The notes beneath the pieces were generated by a model, which was not told the DNA's origin, did no database searches, and saw only the letters and a program-made list of their open reading frames with translations. Positions 7,035-15,294 of a stretch of 49,382 bases of DNA are shown piece by piece; position 1 is the stretch's first letter; every line of letters starts with the position of its first letter. The position numbers were made by a program, and so were the translations under genes. This DNA is from Verrucomicrobiaceae bacterium (GTDB taxonomy: Bacteria; Verrucomicrobiota; Verrucomicrobiia; Verrucomicrobiales; Verrucomicrobiaceae), in assembly GCA_016795465.1 (NCBI GenBank), contig JAEUHK010000048.1, positions 1 through 49,382 of the forward strand. Reading direction: 5' to 3'.

Positions 7035-7817
7035 ATGAACACTCAATTCTGGATCAACCACTACGAGGCCAACACTCGCCTCAATGACACGATGAAGCTG
7101 CCGGACGAGCCTTGCGAGCTTCCGGAAGCCATTCGCGAACCCATCGCGAGGTCACTCGCCGTTTTTCAACTTGGCGAAAGCGGCGGCGGCACACGACTCA
7201 AACGCTACGCTAAGGCCATCGCCCCGCTGACGCAGTTCACCGGCTATCAAAGGGCCATCGACCTCTTCGTCGCCGAGGAGCAAAGCCACGCCGCCTTGCT
7301 TGGGAGGCTCATCGAGCGCTTGAATCAGCCACCGCTGCAGAAGCAGTGGACGAACTCTATCTTCCGCTGGGCGCGAAACCTCGTGAACCTCGAGTTCAAC
7401 ATCCAGATCCTCCTCACCGCCGAACTCGTCGCCGAGGTGTATTTTGGCCACCTCTACCTTCGTTGTCCCGATCCGGCCGTGAAGCAGGTCTCGCATAAAC
7501 TGCTACGCGATGAGATGAAGCACCTCGAATTCCAGCGCCAGTTCCTTGCTGAGCGTTTGCAGGAGTTTTCCCCCGCGCTGCGCCGTTTGTGGTGCCTGCA
7601 GTTCCGTCTCATTCACCGCTTCGTGGCCGCCGTCGTTTCGTGGGATCATCGCGACTGCCTTAAAGCCATCGAAGTCAGTCCGGCAGCTTTTCGTTCCCGC
7701 TGCACCCAGAGCCTGGAGCGCTTCATGGACAGGCTGGAGAGGAAGATCACGAAAACACTTCCTCACCCAACTCCGGATACAGCCGTTGCAGCAGCATCGT
7801 CAGGCTGTCGGTCATGA
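7035..7817 (+). CDS. Ferritin-like diiron protein
   Basis: The protein has 260 residues and is largely helical. It shows two ExxH pairs typical of diiron carboxylate proteins: E82..H85 (EEQSHA) and E160..H163 (DEMKHLEF). Further candidate ligands are E48 and E130/E134 (AELVAEVYF). This suggests an oxidase, oxygenase or iron-storage-like role; the substrate is unknown. It follows ispH by 14 bases and is probably cotranscribed with it, linking a diiron protein to an iron-sulfur isoprenoid enzyme. Its last 71 bases overlap the end of the convergent GTPase gene; the corresponding tail (after about residue 237) is Ala/Pro-rich and probably dispensable. Confidence 0.75.
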   Translation: MNTQFWINHYEANTRLNDTMKLPDEPCELPEAIREPIARSLAVFQLGESGGGTRLKRYAKAIAPLTQFTGYQRAIDLFVAEEQSHAALLGRLIERLNQPPLQKQWTNSIFRWARNLVNLEFNIQILLTAELVAEVYFGHLYLRCPDPAVKQVSHKLLRDEMKHLEFQRQFLAERLQEFSPALRRLWCLQFRLIHRFVAAVVSWDHRDCLKAIEVSPAAFRSRCTQSLERFMDRLERKITKTLPHPTPDTAVAAASSGCRS

Positions 7818-9258
7818 GGTGGCGGGATTGGCGGAAGAGCATCTCGGGTGCGGTGTCTTTTTGCACGCCGTTCTTCCACAGCAGGTCGATGGCGTCGGCA
7901 TGGGCATCGAGCACGCCTTCGGCGGTATCGTTCCAGTGCTGCGGCTGAGTGCTTTCACGCCATTCACCACGACCACGACCGTAGTGGCTGATCGCCAGAT
8001 AGGTGAGCAGCGCCAGCTTCACCTGCTCGCGGAAATGCTCGCGCGACCAGCGCAGTCGATGGTCGTTGCCACGGACGAGATTGTAGCTGCGGATCAGCGC
8101 ATAGGCACCGACACCGGCGGTGAGGCCGCCGATCAAGGCACCGCCGCCGAAGGTGAGGCCGCCGAGCTTCAAATCGGCGATGAGCCCGCCCATCGCGCCA
8201 CCGGCGAAGCTGCCGAGCACGCCCCAGATGCTCTCGTTGACGCCCTGTGGCAGGTGGAAATGATCGCGAGCCACCTGGCTGAGCTCTTTTTCCGCCGCGC
8301 CGCTCAGGCCATGCACCTCGATGAGCTTGTTCGTCGTCTGCTCGACACGGTCGGCGAGCTGCGACGCGAGCTTTTGACGCGCGTCGTTGTATTCGCGGTT
8401 CAATTCCTCGCGCTGCCAGCCGATGCGCTCCAGCAGCGTCTCCGCACGCACCTCCACGCCGTCCATCAGCGCGGCGGTAAGCTGCTCGGACAGCAGACGC
8501 GCCGAGCCGCGAAAGGCATCGATGTTCCGCTGATGCCACGCCTTCTTGATGTGTTGGAAAGTGGCAATTTTTGATCCCTCCATCAGCGGCGCGAGCACGC
8601 CCATGAGGCGATCCTCCTGCACCCAGCAGCGGGCAAAGGCATCGAGCGTGAGCACCTCGCGCACGAGTTTGTATTTCGACAAATGACTGCGCCAGGCCTC
8701 GATCTCGCCCGCTTCGACTTCCGGAGCCTGCGGCTGGCCGGTTTGGTTGAGGAGCACCACCACGGGCTTGCTCACCCACGACAGGATCTCCATCTCCGAC
8801 TCGATGTAAGTCGCCGCATCGGGCGGTTCCGCCGCATTGACGAGGTAGAGCACCACATCGGCCTCCTCGCGCACGTTTTTCAGCGCCTGCTGGCTGCACC
8901 AGAGCGGCTTGTCCGTGATGCGATCCCAGGTTTGGGACAAAAACCACAGCACCGGATTTCGCTCCCGTTTGAGACGCTTCAAAAGGCGGGCGCTGTCGCC
9001 AAAACCCGGCGTGTCCCACAGTCGGAGCACGCTGCCCGAATCATTCAGCAGCGTGTAGGACTCGTTGAACAGCGTCACGTGCGGTGCATCGCGCACCTCG
9101 CCGATGTCGCTGCGCAGCAGCGTGCGGGCGAGCGTCGTTTTGCCGGCGTTCGTGTGCGAGATGAGGCTCAGCGTCACGATGTCCGTCTCGCTGCGCACGT
9201 CCAGACCGGCCGTTTGGGCCGGTGGAGGAGTGGTCGCGCTGGAGGTGAGGGTTCCCAT
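7747..9258 (-). CDS. GTPase with DUF3482 domain
   Basis: The protein has 503 residues. A TRAFAC-type G domain sits at the N-terminus: P-loop SHTNAGKT at 34-41 (Ser replaces the usual first Gly/Ala), G3 DTPG at 82-85 and NQTG at 171-174 in place of the NKxD specificity motif. A glycine-zipper membrane segment (about 342-385: AGGAMGGLI, GGGALIGGLTAG) follows. This is the layout of DUF3482 GTPases, which regularly pair with a DUF2868 membrane protein, as here (12-base gap). The biological role of the pair is not established. The 3' end overlaps the ferritin-like gene on the other strand by 71 bases. Confidence 0.83.
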   Translation of the reverse strand: MGTLTSSATTPPPAQTAGLDVRSETDIVTLSLISHTNAGKTTLARTLLRSDIGEVRDAPHVTLFNESYTLLNDSGSVLRLWDTPGFGDSARLLKRLKRERNPVLWFLSQTWDRITDKPLWCSQQALKNVREEADVVLYLVNAAEPPDAATYIESEMEILSWVSKPVVVLLNQTGQPQAPEVEAGEIEAWRSHLSKYKLVREVLTLDAFARCWVQEDRLMGVLAPLMEGSKIATFQHIKKAWHQRNIDAFRGSARLLSEQLTAALMDGVEVRAETLLERIGWQREELNREYNDARQKLASQLADRVEQTTNKLIEVHGLSGAAEKELSQVARDHFHLPQGVNESIWGVLGSFAGGAMGGLIADLKLGGLTFGGGALIGGLTAGVGAYALIRSYNLVRGNDHRLRWSREHFREQVKLALLTYLAISHYGRGRGEWRESTQPQHWNDTAEGVLDAHADAIDLLWKNGVQKDTAPEMLFRQSRHLMTDSLTMLLQRLYPELGEEVFS

Positions 9259-9270
9259 GAAGAACAGTGC

Positions 9271-10722
9271 TTACTTTACGCTCTCCGGCAGCATTCGCAC
9301 GCCGGTATCTTTGCGAAGCGCCACAATCACCTCCGCGCCGAGGCCCTCCATCATCTGCGACCACAGGCGCTCGCGCCCGGCGATCTTGTCCTCCGGCCAG
9401 CGGCCGCCGAGGCTCGTGCCATCGAGCAGGATGACGAATTCCGGCTCCGGATGCTTCGTCAGCAGGCGCTGGCGGATATCATTCACGAGGCGGCGTTGCA
9501 CCTCCGCCTCGGGCGTCGTGGCCATGTTGAAAAGCATCACCAGCATCGCGCCGGTCGGCTGCCACAGCGCGGCAAAGTCATCCTCATCGCCCGCGGGGAT
9601 GCGGGTGTATTCCGACTTCGCCAAGCCGCCGAAACGCTCACGAATGCCGCGATCCCACACCTCGCGCTGCGACGCCGTGGGGTCCATGCCATGCACCAGC
9701 ACCTCCACGCGTTCGCCACCGCCTTCGACGGCATTCAGCAAGCGTCGCACATACGGCCCCCACGACAACTGCCGCGCCCGTTTCGCCATCCCACGATGAA
9801 TCCGCGCCACGCCGATACCCGCCAGCGCCAGCCGCGGCACGATCACCAGCACCAGCAGCGTGCCCGCATACAAATGAATCCACGGCAACGCCGGAGCTGG
9901 CGAAACCGGCTCTCCCGCCCTGCGCCACATGTCCGGCACCTCGTCGAGCGGGATCTCCCTGCCGAGCACCCTCGAGGCCGGTTTGAACAGCGTGCCAAAG
10001 AAAGCCTGCGCACCTTCTTTTCGCAGCAGCGTGCTCTCCCACACCGCGCGATACTCTTTCGACCAGCCGCGAGCATACAGCGCCACCACGCCGCCGAGCG
10101 CCAGCATCGCCGCGCCCACATGCAGCCAGGCCCGCATCCGTGCCTGAAGCCTTCGCCAGGCCAAAGGCCATGCCAGCTCGGTGAAGCGATCCTGCACCGC
10201 ATTCGGCTCCTTCGACTTCCGCGCCCGCGACACGCCATGCGCCAGCAATTCCGCCAGCCAGCCTCCGCGACCTGCCAAAGTATGCGACGGCATCAGCTCG
10301 CACAGCACGCCGAGCACGATCACCACCACATTCCAAGCCAGTAGGCCCACCAGCGGCAGCGCCAGCAGATTAAACTCACGTTCTTGACCCAAATCCGTCA
10401 TCCAATAGCCCGCCACCATCGCCGCGATCCATCCGGCGACAGCCCAGCTCCACTTTCCCTGCGGCACGCGGAGAGATTCCAGCTCGCGGATCAAATCTCC
10501 GCGCCATCCCACCGCTTCCGCGTCGAGCCAGGCCGAGCGTTTTTCGACAAACGACGTCGTGCGGTCATCCAGCGCATCGCCTTTGACCTCCTCGCTCGTC
10601 AGCCCGGCCCGCGTGTGAGCCGTGGCCTCCCGCCGCCGCTCCATGTTCACGAGCTTCCCGTCGGCATCGCCTTCTTCAAGGGCTCGCCAACGCAGCACGC
10701 GCAGCCAGTCGTTCCAGATCAT
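9271..10722 (-). CDS. DUF2868 family membrane protein
   Basis: The protein has 483 residues. A soluble N-terminal part (to about 90) is followed by hydrophobic helices near 92-112, 118-142, 198-220 and 285-305, and then by a soluble C-terminal domain with a Rossmann-like feel (RVEVLVHGMDP, EFVILLDGTSLGG). It is recognised mainly from length, topology and its position immediately upstream of a DUF3482 GTPase, its usual partner in Proteobacteria. The two are almost certainly one operon. The ATG at 10722 has no Shine-Dalgarno sequence. Function unknown. Confidence 0.75.
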   Translation of the reverse strand: MIWNDWLRVLRWRALEEGDADGKLVNMERRREATAHTRAGLTSEEVKGDALDDRTTSFVEKRSAWLDAEAVGWRGDLIRELESLRVPQGKWSWAVAGWIAAMVAGYWMTDLGQEREFNLLALPLVGLLAWNVVVIVLGVLCELMPSHTLAGRGGWLAELLAHGVSRARKSKEPNAVQDRFTELAWPLAWRRLQARMRAWLHVGAAMLALGGVVALYARGWSKEYRAVWESTLLRKEGAQAFFGTLFKPASRVLGREIPLDEVPDMWRRAGEPVSPAPALPWIHLYAGTLLVLVIVPRLALAGIGVARIHRGMAKRARQLSWGPYVRRLLNAVEGGGERVEVLVHGMDPTASQREVWDRGIRERFGGLAKSEYTRIPAGDEDDFAALWQPTGAMLVMLFNMATTPEAEVQRRLVNDIRQRLLTKHPEPEFVILLDGTSLGGRWPEDKIAGRERLWSQMMEGLGAEVIVALRKDTGVRMLPESVK

Positions 10723-10857
10723 TTAAAGGGGTCGGTTTGGTAATGAACTGGCACTTAACGCGGCTCGCGGCAGATTCCAATGCTGTCTTGGGGCGAAGTC
10801 ACCTGGCATCGGGAGGCAAAAGAGCTGCAAACAGTCGGCGGCGGCCAGCGTAATGCC

Positions 10858-10874
10858 AATTGGTCAGACCAATT
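10858..10874. promoter_or_regulatory. Perfect PdhR/LldR-like GntR operator at a start codon
   Basis: AATTGGTCAGACCAATT is a perfect 8-bp inverted repeat around one base, and it matches the AATTGGT-N3-ACCAATT box known for the GntR-family regulators PdhR and LldR. It ends one base before the ATG at 10876, so binding would cover the promoter-proximal and initiation region. No GntR-family regulator gene is in the window. Confidence 0.7.
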
Positions 10875-10875
10875 T

Positions 10876-12282
10876 ATGCCAGACACACGTCGCAACTTTC
10901 TCCACAGCCTCAGCGGTGCCGCTTTTGCCTCGCTACTGCATCGCGATGCCGCGGCGGCGAGCCCGCTTGCGCCGAAAGGCGGGCATCACACGGCCAAGGC
11001 ACGGGCGGTGATCCAGATTTTCTGTCCTGGCGGCCTCTCGCATGTCGATACCTGGGACTACAAACCGGAGCTCGAGAAGCGTCAGGGCAAGCCCTTCGAT
11101 CCCGATGGCAAGCTGCAGTTCTTCGCGTCGAAGCCCGGCAACTGCCAGCCGAGCTGGTGGAAGTTCCGCCAGCATGGCGAGTGCGGCCGCTGGATGAGCG
11201 ATTTGTTTCCGAAACTCGCCGCGAAGGTCGATGACATGGCCTTCATCCACTCGATGCAGAGCAAAACGGCGCTGCACGGGCCCGCGATGTTCATGGCGAA
11301 CAGCGGCTTCATTCTTCCCGGCTTTCCGAGCATGGGCGCATGGGTGACTTACGGCCTCGGCAGCCTCAGCGAGGATCTTCCAGCCTTCGTCGTGCTGCCT
11401 GATCCGCGTGGTTTGCCGCCCGGTGGCGTCTTAAATTGGGGCGCAGGCTTTTTACCCGCGATTCATCAAGGCACCGTCATTGCCACCGATGCCGAAAAAC
11501 CGCCCATCGCCGATCTTTTTGCGCCGAAAGGCTACATCGACGGTTCCGAGCAAAAAAGCCGCGAATTCCTCCAAGTGCTCAATCGCACGCACGCGGCCGC
11601 TCGACGCGAAAACAGCGAGCTGGAGGCCCGCATGGCCGCTTACGAGCTAGCGGCACGTTTGCAGCTCAGTGCACCGGAGGCCACGAATGTCAGCGGCGAG
11701 AGCGAGGCGACGAAAAAGCTCTACCAGCTCGATCACGAGGACATTGGGCCGTTTGGACGGCAGTGCCTGCTCGCACGGCGCATGGTTGAGCGTGGTGTGC
11801 GCTTCGTGCAGCTCTTCTGCGGCGCGGAAAACACCACCGCGAAGAAAATCCGGCCGAACTGGGACAGCCACGAGGACCTCGTGCGCGATCATGGCTACTG
11901 GGGGCCGGTTCTTGATGCTGGTGCGGCTGCCTTGCTCACCGATTTGAAGTCACGCGGCCTGCTGGAGAGCACGCTCGTGATTTGCACGACGGAGTTTGGC
12001 CGTCAGCCTGCGGCGCAAGGTGCTGGCAAAGGCCGCGATCATAATCCGGGAGCCTTCACCGCGTGGATGGCGGGGGGCGGCATCCGCGGCGGCACGGCCT
12101 ACGGCACCACCGATGACCTTGGCTTCAAAGCCGCCGAGCATCCCGCCTACTGCTACGACCTTCACGCGACGGCGCTGCACCTCCTCGGCCTCGACCACGA
12201 AAAGCTCAGCTACTATCACAACGGCATCCAGCGCCGCCTCACGGATGTGCACGGCCATGTGATCCGTGACATCGTGGCTTGA
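10876..12282 (+). CDS. DUF1501 family protein, Tat-exported
   Basis: The protein has 468 residues and belongs to the DUF1501 family, distantly related to alkaline phosphatases and sulfatases and expanded in Planctomycetes and Verrucomicrobiota. The ATG at 10876 gives a textbook Tat signal (TRRNFLHSLSGAAFASLL, residues 4-21); an in-frame ATG 96 bases upstream would bury it. Family motifs include FCPGGLSHVDTWDYKP near residue 55, SMQSKTALHGPAMFMANSG, and TTEFGRQPAAQG with GKGRDHNPGAFTAW near the C-terminus. In these phyla the family usually sits next to a DUF1549/DUF1553 cytochrome-like gene; none is adjacent. A perfect palindrome precedes the start. Confidence 0.87.
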   Translation: MPDTRRNFLHSLSGAAFASLLHRDAAAASPLAPKGGHHTAKARAVIQIFCPGGLSHVDTWDYKPELEKRQGKPFDPDGKLQFFASKPGNCQPSWWKFRQHGECGRWMSDLFPKLAAKVDDMAFIHSMQSKTALHGPAMFMANSGFILPGFPSMGAWVTYGLGSLSEDLPAFVVLPDPRGLPPGGVLNWGAGFLPAIHQGTVIATDAEKPPIADLFAPKGYIDGSEQKSREFLQVLNRTHAAARRENSELEARMAAYELAARLQLSAPEATNVSGESEATKKLYQLDHEDIGPFGRQCLLARRMVERGVRFVQLFCGAENTTAKKIRPNWDSHEDLVRDHGYWGPVLDAGAAALLTDLKSRGLLESTLVICTTEFGRQPAAQGAGKGRDHNPGAFTAWMAGGGIRGGTAYGTTDDLGFKAAEHPAYCYDLHATALHLLGLDHEKLSYYHNGIQRRLTDVHGHVIRDIVA

Positions 12283-12289
12283 TCAGGCA

Positions 12290-14335
12290 TCAAAACTTCA
12301 CCGTCGCGCCGAGGTTCACACCCACACCGGGTTCGTTGCTGCCGCTGCCGTGGTAGCGGTAGTTTTGATTGAGCATGTTTTCCACGCCCGCATTGAGGAT
12401 GAGATGATCGTTCACCTGCCAGCCACCGCGGAGAGTGAGCAGCCAGAAGCTCGGCGTGCCGTTCGGCGGTATGCGCTGCACGTCCTGCTGGTCGGCGGTG
12501 TTCATGCGGGCGGCCTCGCCGTAGGTCAGGCATACGAACTCGGTCCACACCTTCTTCGAGGTGGTCTGCCAGCGCACGCCGCCGTAGCCCACGAGTGGTG
12601 ACACCTTGCCCAGCGGCTCGCGACGCATGGAATTGGTGAGGCCGATGAACTGGTCGGACTCGCCCTCTACCCAGGCGATATGTCCAAAGACGCTCCAGTT
12701 GGGATTGATCTGCCAGTTCGTGGAGAATTCGATGCCCTGCATGTAGCCATCGCCACCATTTGCCTTGGCCACTTGGGTGCCCACGCCGGTCGGGCGGCGG
12801 ACGATCTGGTTTTCGATCTGCGTGTAGAAATAAGCCATGCTCGCGGTGATGGTCTCCGTCTGTGCTTTGAGGCCAATTTCATAGGTCAGATATGTTTCAG
12901 CGCTCAAGCCAGGGGAGGGGACCTCGGTCTGGCCGGAGAGGGCGATGTCTGAACGGGAAAGGTCGGAGAGATTCGGCGAACGGAAGGCCTGCGAAATGCC
13001 GCCAAAGAGCTGGAAGCGGTCCTGCTCATCGAGGTCCAGCATCAGGCGCAGGTTGCCGCTGAAGTTCTGCCATTCATCCGAGTAGGACTGCTGCGCGAGC
13101 GTGACCGGATTGCGATACTTGCCGATGTCCGCACGGGCATGCGTGAAGCGTCCGCCCAGCGTCACATGAAAGCGGCTGCCTACGTCGATGTGGTCTTGGA
13201 GGAAGATGCCGAGCAGGTCGTAGCTCGAATCATCACCCACGGAGCCCTGGATGGGATTGTCCGTGGCATCCGTCTCCACCCAGTCGTGGTAGTAATCCAC
13301 ACCGTACACAAAGCGGCCGAGTGATGTCAGGCTCTCGAGCTGCAGATCAATGCCGAGCGTGCTGAGATCGACGTCGTTGAGCGATTTCACGCCCGCACCC
13401 GTCACGCGGAGCTGCTCCTCGCCCTGCGTCTGCATGGAGATGGTCAGGCGGGCATTGTCGATCCAGCCGCCGAGGTCTTTGCCGCTCAGGCGCACATACG
13501 AGAGGCTGCGTGCCTGATCAAAGGAGCGCACGCGATCCGTGCCGACGGCGGTGCCCTCGAAGGAAACACCGGAGGTGGTCGAGTGCGTGCGCCACACGTC
13601 GTTTTGTCGGCTTTGCTGATGGGCTGCCGTAAGCAGCCAGTGGTCGTTCAGGGCCACATCAAGACGGATGTCAAAGGCCCACTGGTCGTAGCCGGTGTTT
13701 CGCATGCGCGGCCCTTGGCCGGGCTTCACGTCACCGAACTGCCCCATCGTGCCGCCCACATGCAGGCCCCACTTTTGACCTTCACCGATGCTCGCTTCGA
13801 GGTGCTCGATGTGGCTGTGCTCGGCGCTGCTCCAGCGGTAGCTGGACTGCCCGTGGCTGAAAAAGCTGCCCGCGGCCTCGTTGCCAAAACCGGAGCTCTT
13901 CGAGATCGCGTTCACCGTGCCGCCGATGGCATCGCTGCCGTAAAGCACGCTGCCTTGGGAGGGAATGACCTCGATGCGCTCCATGGCCAAGGGATCGAGC
14001 AACGCCCAGTATTGATTCGGCCCCTCGCGGAAGGTGGAGTTGTTGTAGCGGATGCCATCCACCATCATCAGCGTGCGAAAGCCGGTGAAGCCGCGGATGA
14101 AGGGCGAGCCCTGGCCGTTGGCGGTTTTTTGAATCGAGACGCCCGGCAGCTCCCGCATCGCCTCTGGAAAGGTGCGCGGCTGGCGTTCCTCGATCTTTTT
14201 CTTGTCGAGCGTCTTCACGATGGACGGCAGCTTTTTGACCTCATCCTCCGAACGAGTGGCCGTGATGACGACCTCCGGCAGCGGATCAGCGGCGGAGATG
14301 GCGGTGACGAAAGCGAAAAAACTCAAAAGGCGCAT
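12290..14335 (-). CDS. TonB-dependent outer-membrane receptor
   Basis: The protein has 681 residues. The ATG at 14335 gives a signal peptide (MRLLSFFAFVTAISAADP). A plug domain follows: TonB box-like EVVITATR (about 21-28), LPGVSIQKT, SPFIRGFTGFRTLMMVDG and GSVLYGSDAIGGTVN. The rest is a 22-strand-type barrel ending in the outer-membrane sorting signal TVKF. The sequence resembles receptors for siderophores, haem or cobalamin; the ligand cannot be assigned. No transporter or ExbBD genes adjoin it. It converges with the DUF1501 gene, 7 bases apart, and reads divergently from lutA. Confidence 0.9.
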   Translation of the reverse strand: MRLLSFFAFVTAISAADPLPEVVITATRSEDEVKKLPSIVKTLDKKKIEERQPRTFPEAMRELPGVSIQKTANGQGSPFIRGFTGFRTLMMVDGIRYNNSTFREGPNQYWALLDPLAMERIEVIPSQGSVLYGSDAIGGTVNAISKSSGFGNEAAGSFFSHGQSSYRWSSAEHSHIEHLEASIGEGQKWGLHVGGTMGQFGDVKPGQGPRMRNTGYDQWAFDIRLDVALNDHWLLTAAHQQSRQNDVWRTHSTTSGVSFEGTAVGTDRVRSFDQARSLSYVRLSGKDLGGWIDNARLTISMQTQGEEQLRVTGAGVKSLNDVDLSTLGIDLQLESLTSLGRFVYGVDYYHDWVETDATDNPIQGSVGDDSSYDLLGIFLQDHIDVGSRFHVTLGGRFTHARADIGKYRNPVTLAQQSYSDEWQNFSGNLRLMLDLDEQDRFQLFGGISQAFRSPNLSDLSRSDIALSGQTEVPSPGLSAETYLTYEIGLKAQTETITASMAYFYTQIENQIVRRPTGVGTQVAKANGGDGYMQGIEFSTNWQINPNWSVFGHIAWVEGESDQFIGLTNSMRREPLGKVSPLVGYGGVRWQTTSKKVWTEFVCLTYGEAARMNTADQQDVQRIPPNGTPSFWLLTLRGGWQVNDHLILNAGVENMLNQNYRYHGSGSNEPGVGVNLGATVKF

Positions 14336-14531
14336 GGGGACCCGTATCCAAGCCACTCGAAGGCCTTTCGTCACCTCCGACGATGTCCAAACCTGCCCTC
14401 CGACCAAAAAGCATCCCTCGCCGCCTGTCCGATGCGCACTTTTTGACCATCCCGAAGAGGCGGACGTGGAGTGGGTGGGAGTGTTGAATCCTTGATAGCA
14501 TCTCCCCACCCCTCCAGTAATCCACCGCTCC

Positions 14532-15248
14532 ATGACCGTCACCCTCTTCATCCCGTGCTTCGTCGATCTCATCAGCCCGCAGGCTGGGATCAGCATCGTG
14601 AGCATTTTGGAGGGACTTGGCCATCAAATCGACTACCCGGATGAACTCGGCTGCTGCGGCCAGCCGCCCTTCAATGCCGGTTACTGGGATGAAGCCCGCG
14701 AAGCCGCACGCCCCGTGCTGAAGCGGCTGCGTGACAGCGAGGCCGTCGTCATCGCCTCCGGCTCCTGCGGGGCGATGTTGAAGGTCTTTTACAAAGAGCT
14801 CTTCCACGGCCAGCCCGAGGAAGCGGAGGCCAATGCGCTTGCCGCGAAGTGCTGGGAATTCACCGACTTCCTCGTGAACAAACTCGGCGTCACCGATCTC
14901 GGTGCGTTCTTCCCGCACAAGGTCACCTACCACGACGGCTGCCATGGACTGCGTGAGCTGAACCTCAAAAAGCCCGCCCGTCAGCTCCTCGAAAAGGTGC
15001 GCGGCCTCCAGCTCGTCGAGATGAAGGAAGCAGAGACCTGCTGCGGCTTCGGCGGCACCTTCTCCACGAAATTCCCCATGATCTCCACCGCCATGGGCGA
15101 GGTGAAATGCGCCTCCGCCCGCGACACCACCGCCGAATACCTCGTCTCCGGCGATTCGAGCTGCCTCATGCACCTTCAAGGCCTCCTCACCGCTCAAAAA
15201 CAGCCGCTGAAGACGATTCACATCGCTGAAGTCCTCACGGCCCGCTGA
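14532..15248 (+). CDS. lutA: L-lactate utilisation Fe-S protein LutA
   Basis: The protein has 238 residues and two cysteine-rich CCG domains: C9 with CCG at 41-43, and C137 (DGCHGLREL) with CCG at 170-172. This is the pattern of LutA/LldE, the subunit of the LutABC L-lactate oxidation complex that resembles heterodisulfide-reductase subunit B. Its usual partners lutB and lutC are found as a fusion at 17618, but an unrelated gene on the other strand lies between. The stop codon lies inside a 50-bp repeat that recurs just before lutBC. No Shine-Dalgarno sequence precedes the ATG. Confidence 0.9.
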   Translation: MTVTLFIPCFVDLISPQAGISIVSILEGLGHQIDYPDELGCCGQPPFNAGYWDEAREAARPVLKRLRDSEAVVIASGSCGAMLKVFYKELFHGQPEEAEANALAAKCWEFTDFLVNKLGVTDLGAFFPHKVTYHDGCHGLRELNLKKPARQLLEKVRGLQLVEMKEAETCCGFGGTFSTKFPMISTAMGEVKCASARDTTAEYLVSGDSSCLMHLQGLLTAQKQPLKTIHIAEVLTAR

Positions 15249-15288
15249 CGCGGGAATGACCAAACCAGAATGAGGAATGCAGAATGTG
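15239..15288. repeat. 50-bp direct repeat, copy 1 (lutA end)
   Basis: It starts GGCCCGCTGACGCGGGAATG and contains the small palindrome CCCGC-TGAC-GCGGG and the lutA stop codon. 44 of 50 bases match copy 2 at 17541-17590 in the same orientation. The core resembles the widespread intergenic motif ATTCCCGCGTCAGCGGG. Confidence 0.8.
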
Positions 15289-15294
15289 CTGCGT

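Noticed and set aside
8683..10344. 553-codon plus-strand frame across the GTPase pair
   Set aside because: It spans two genes in antisense and is Arg/His/Gln-rich with no domain.
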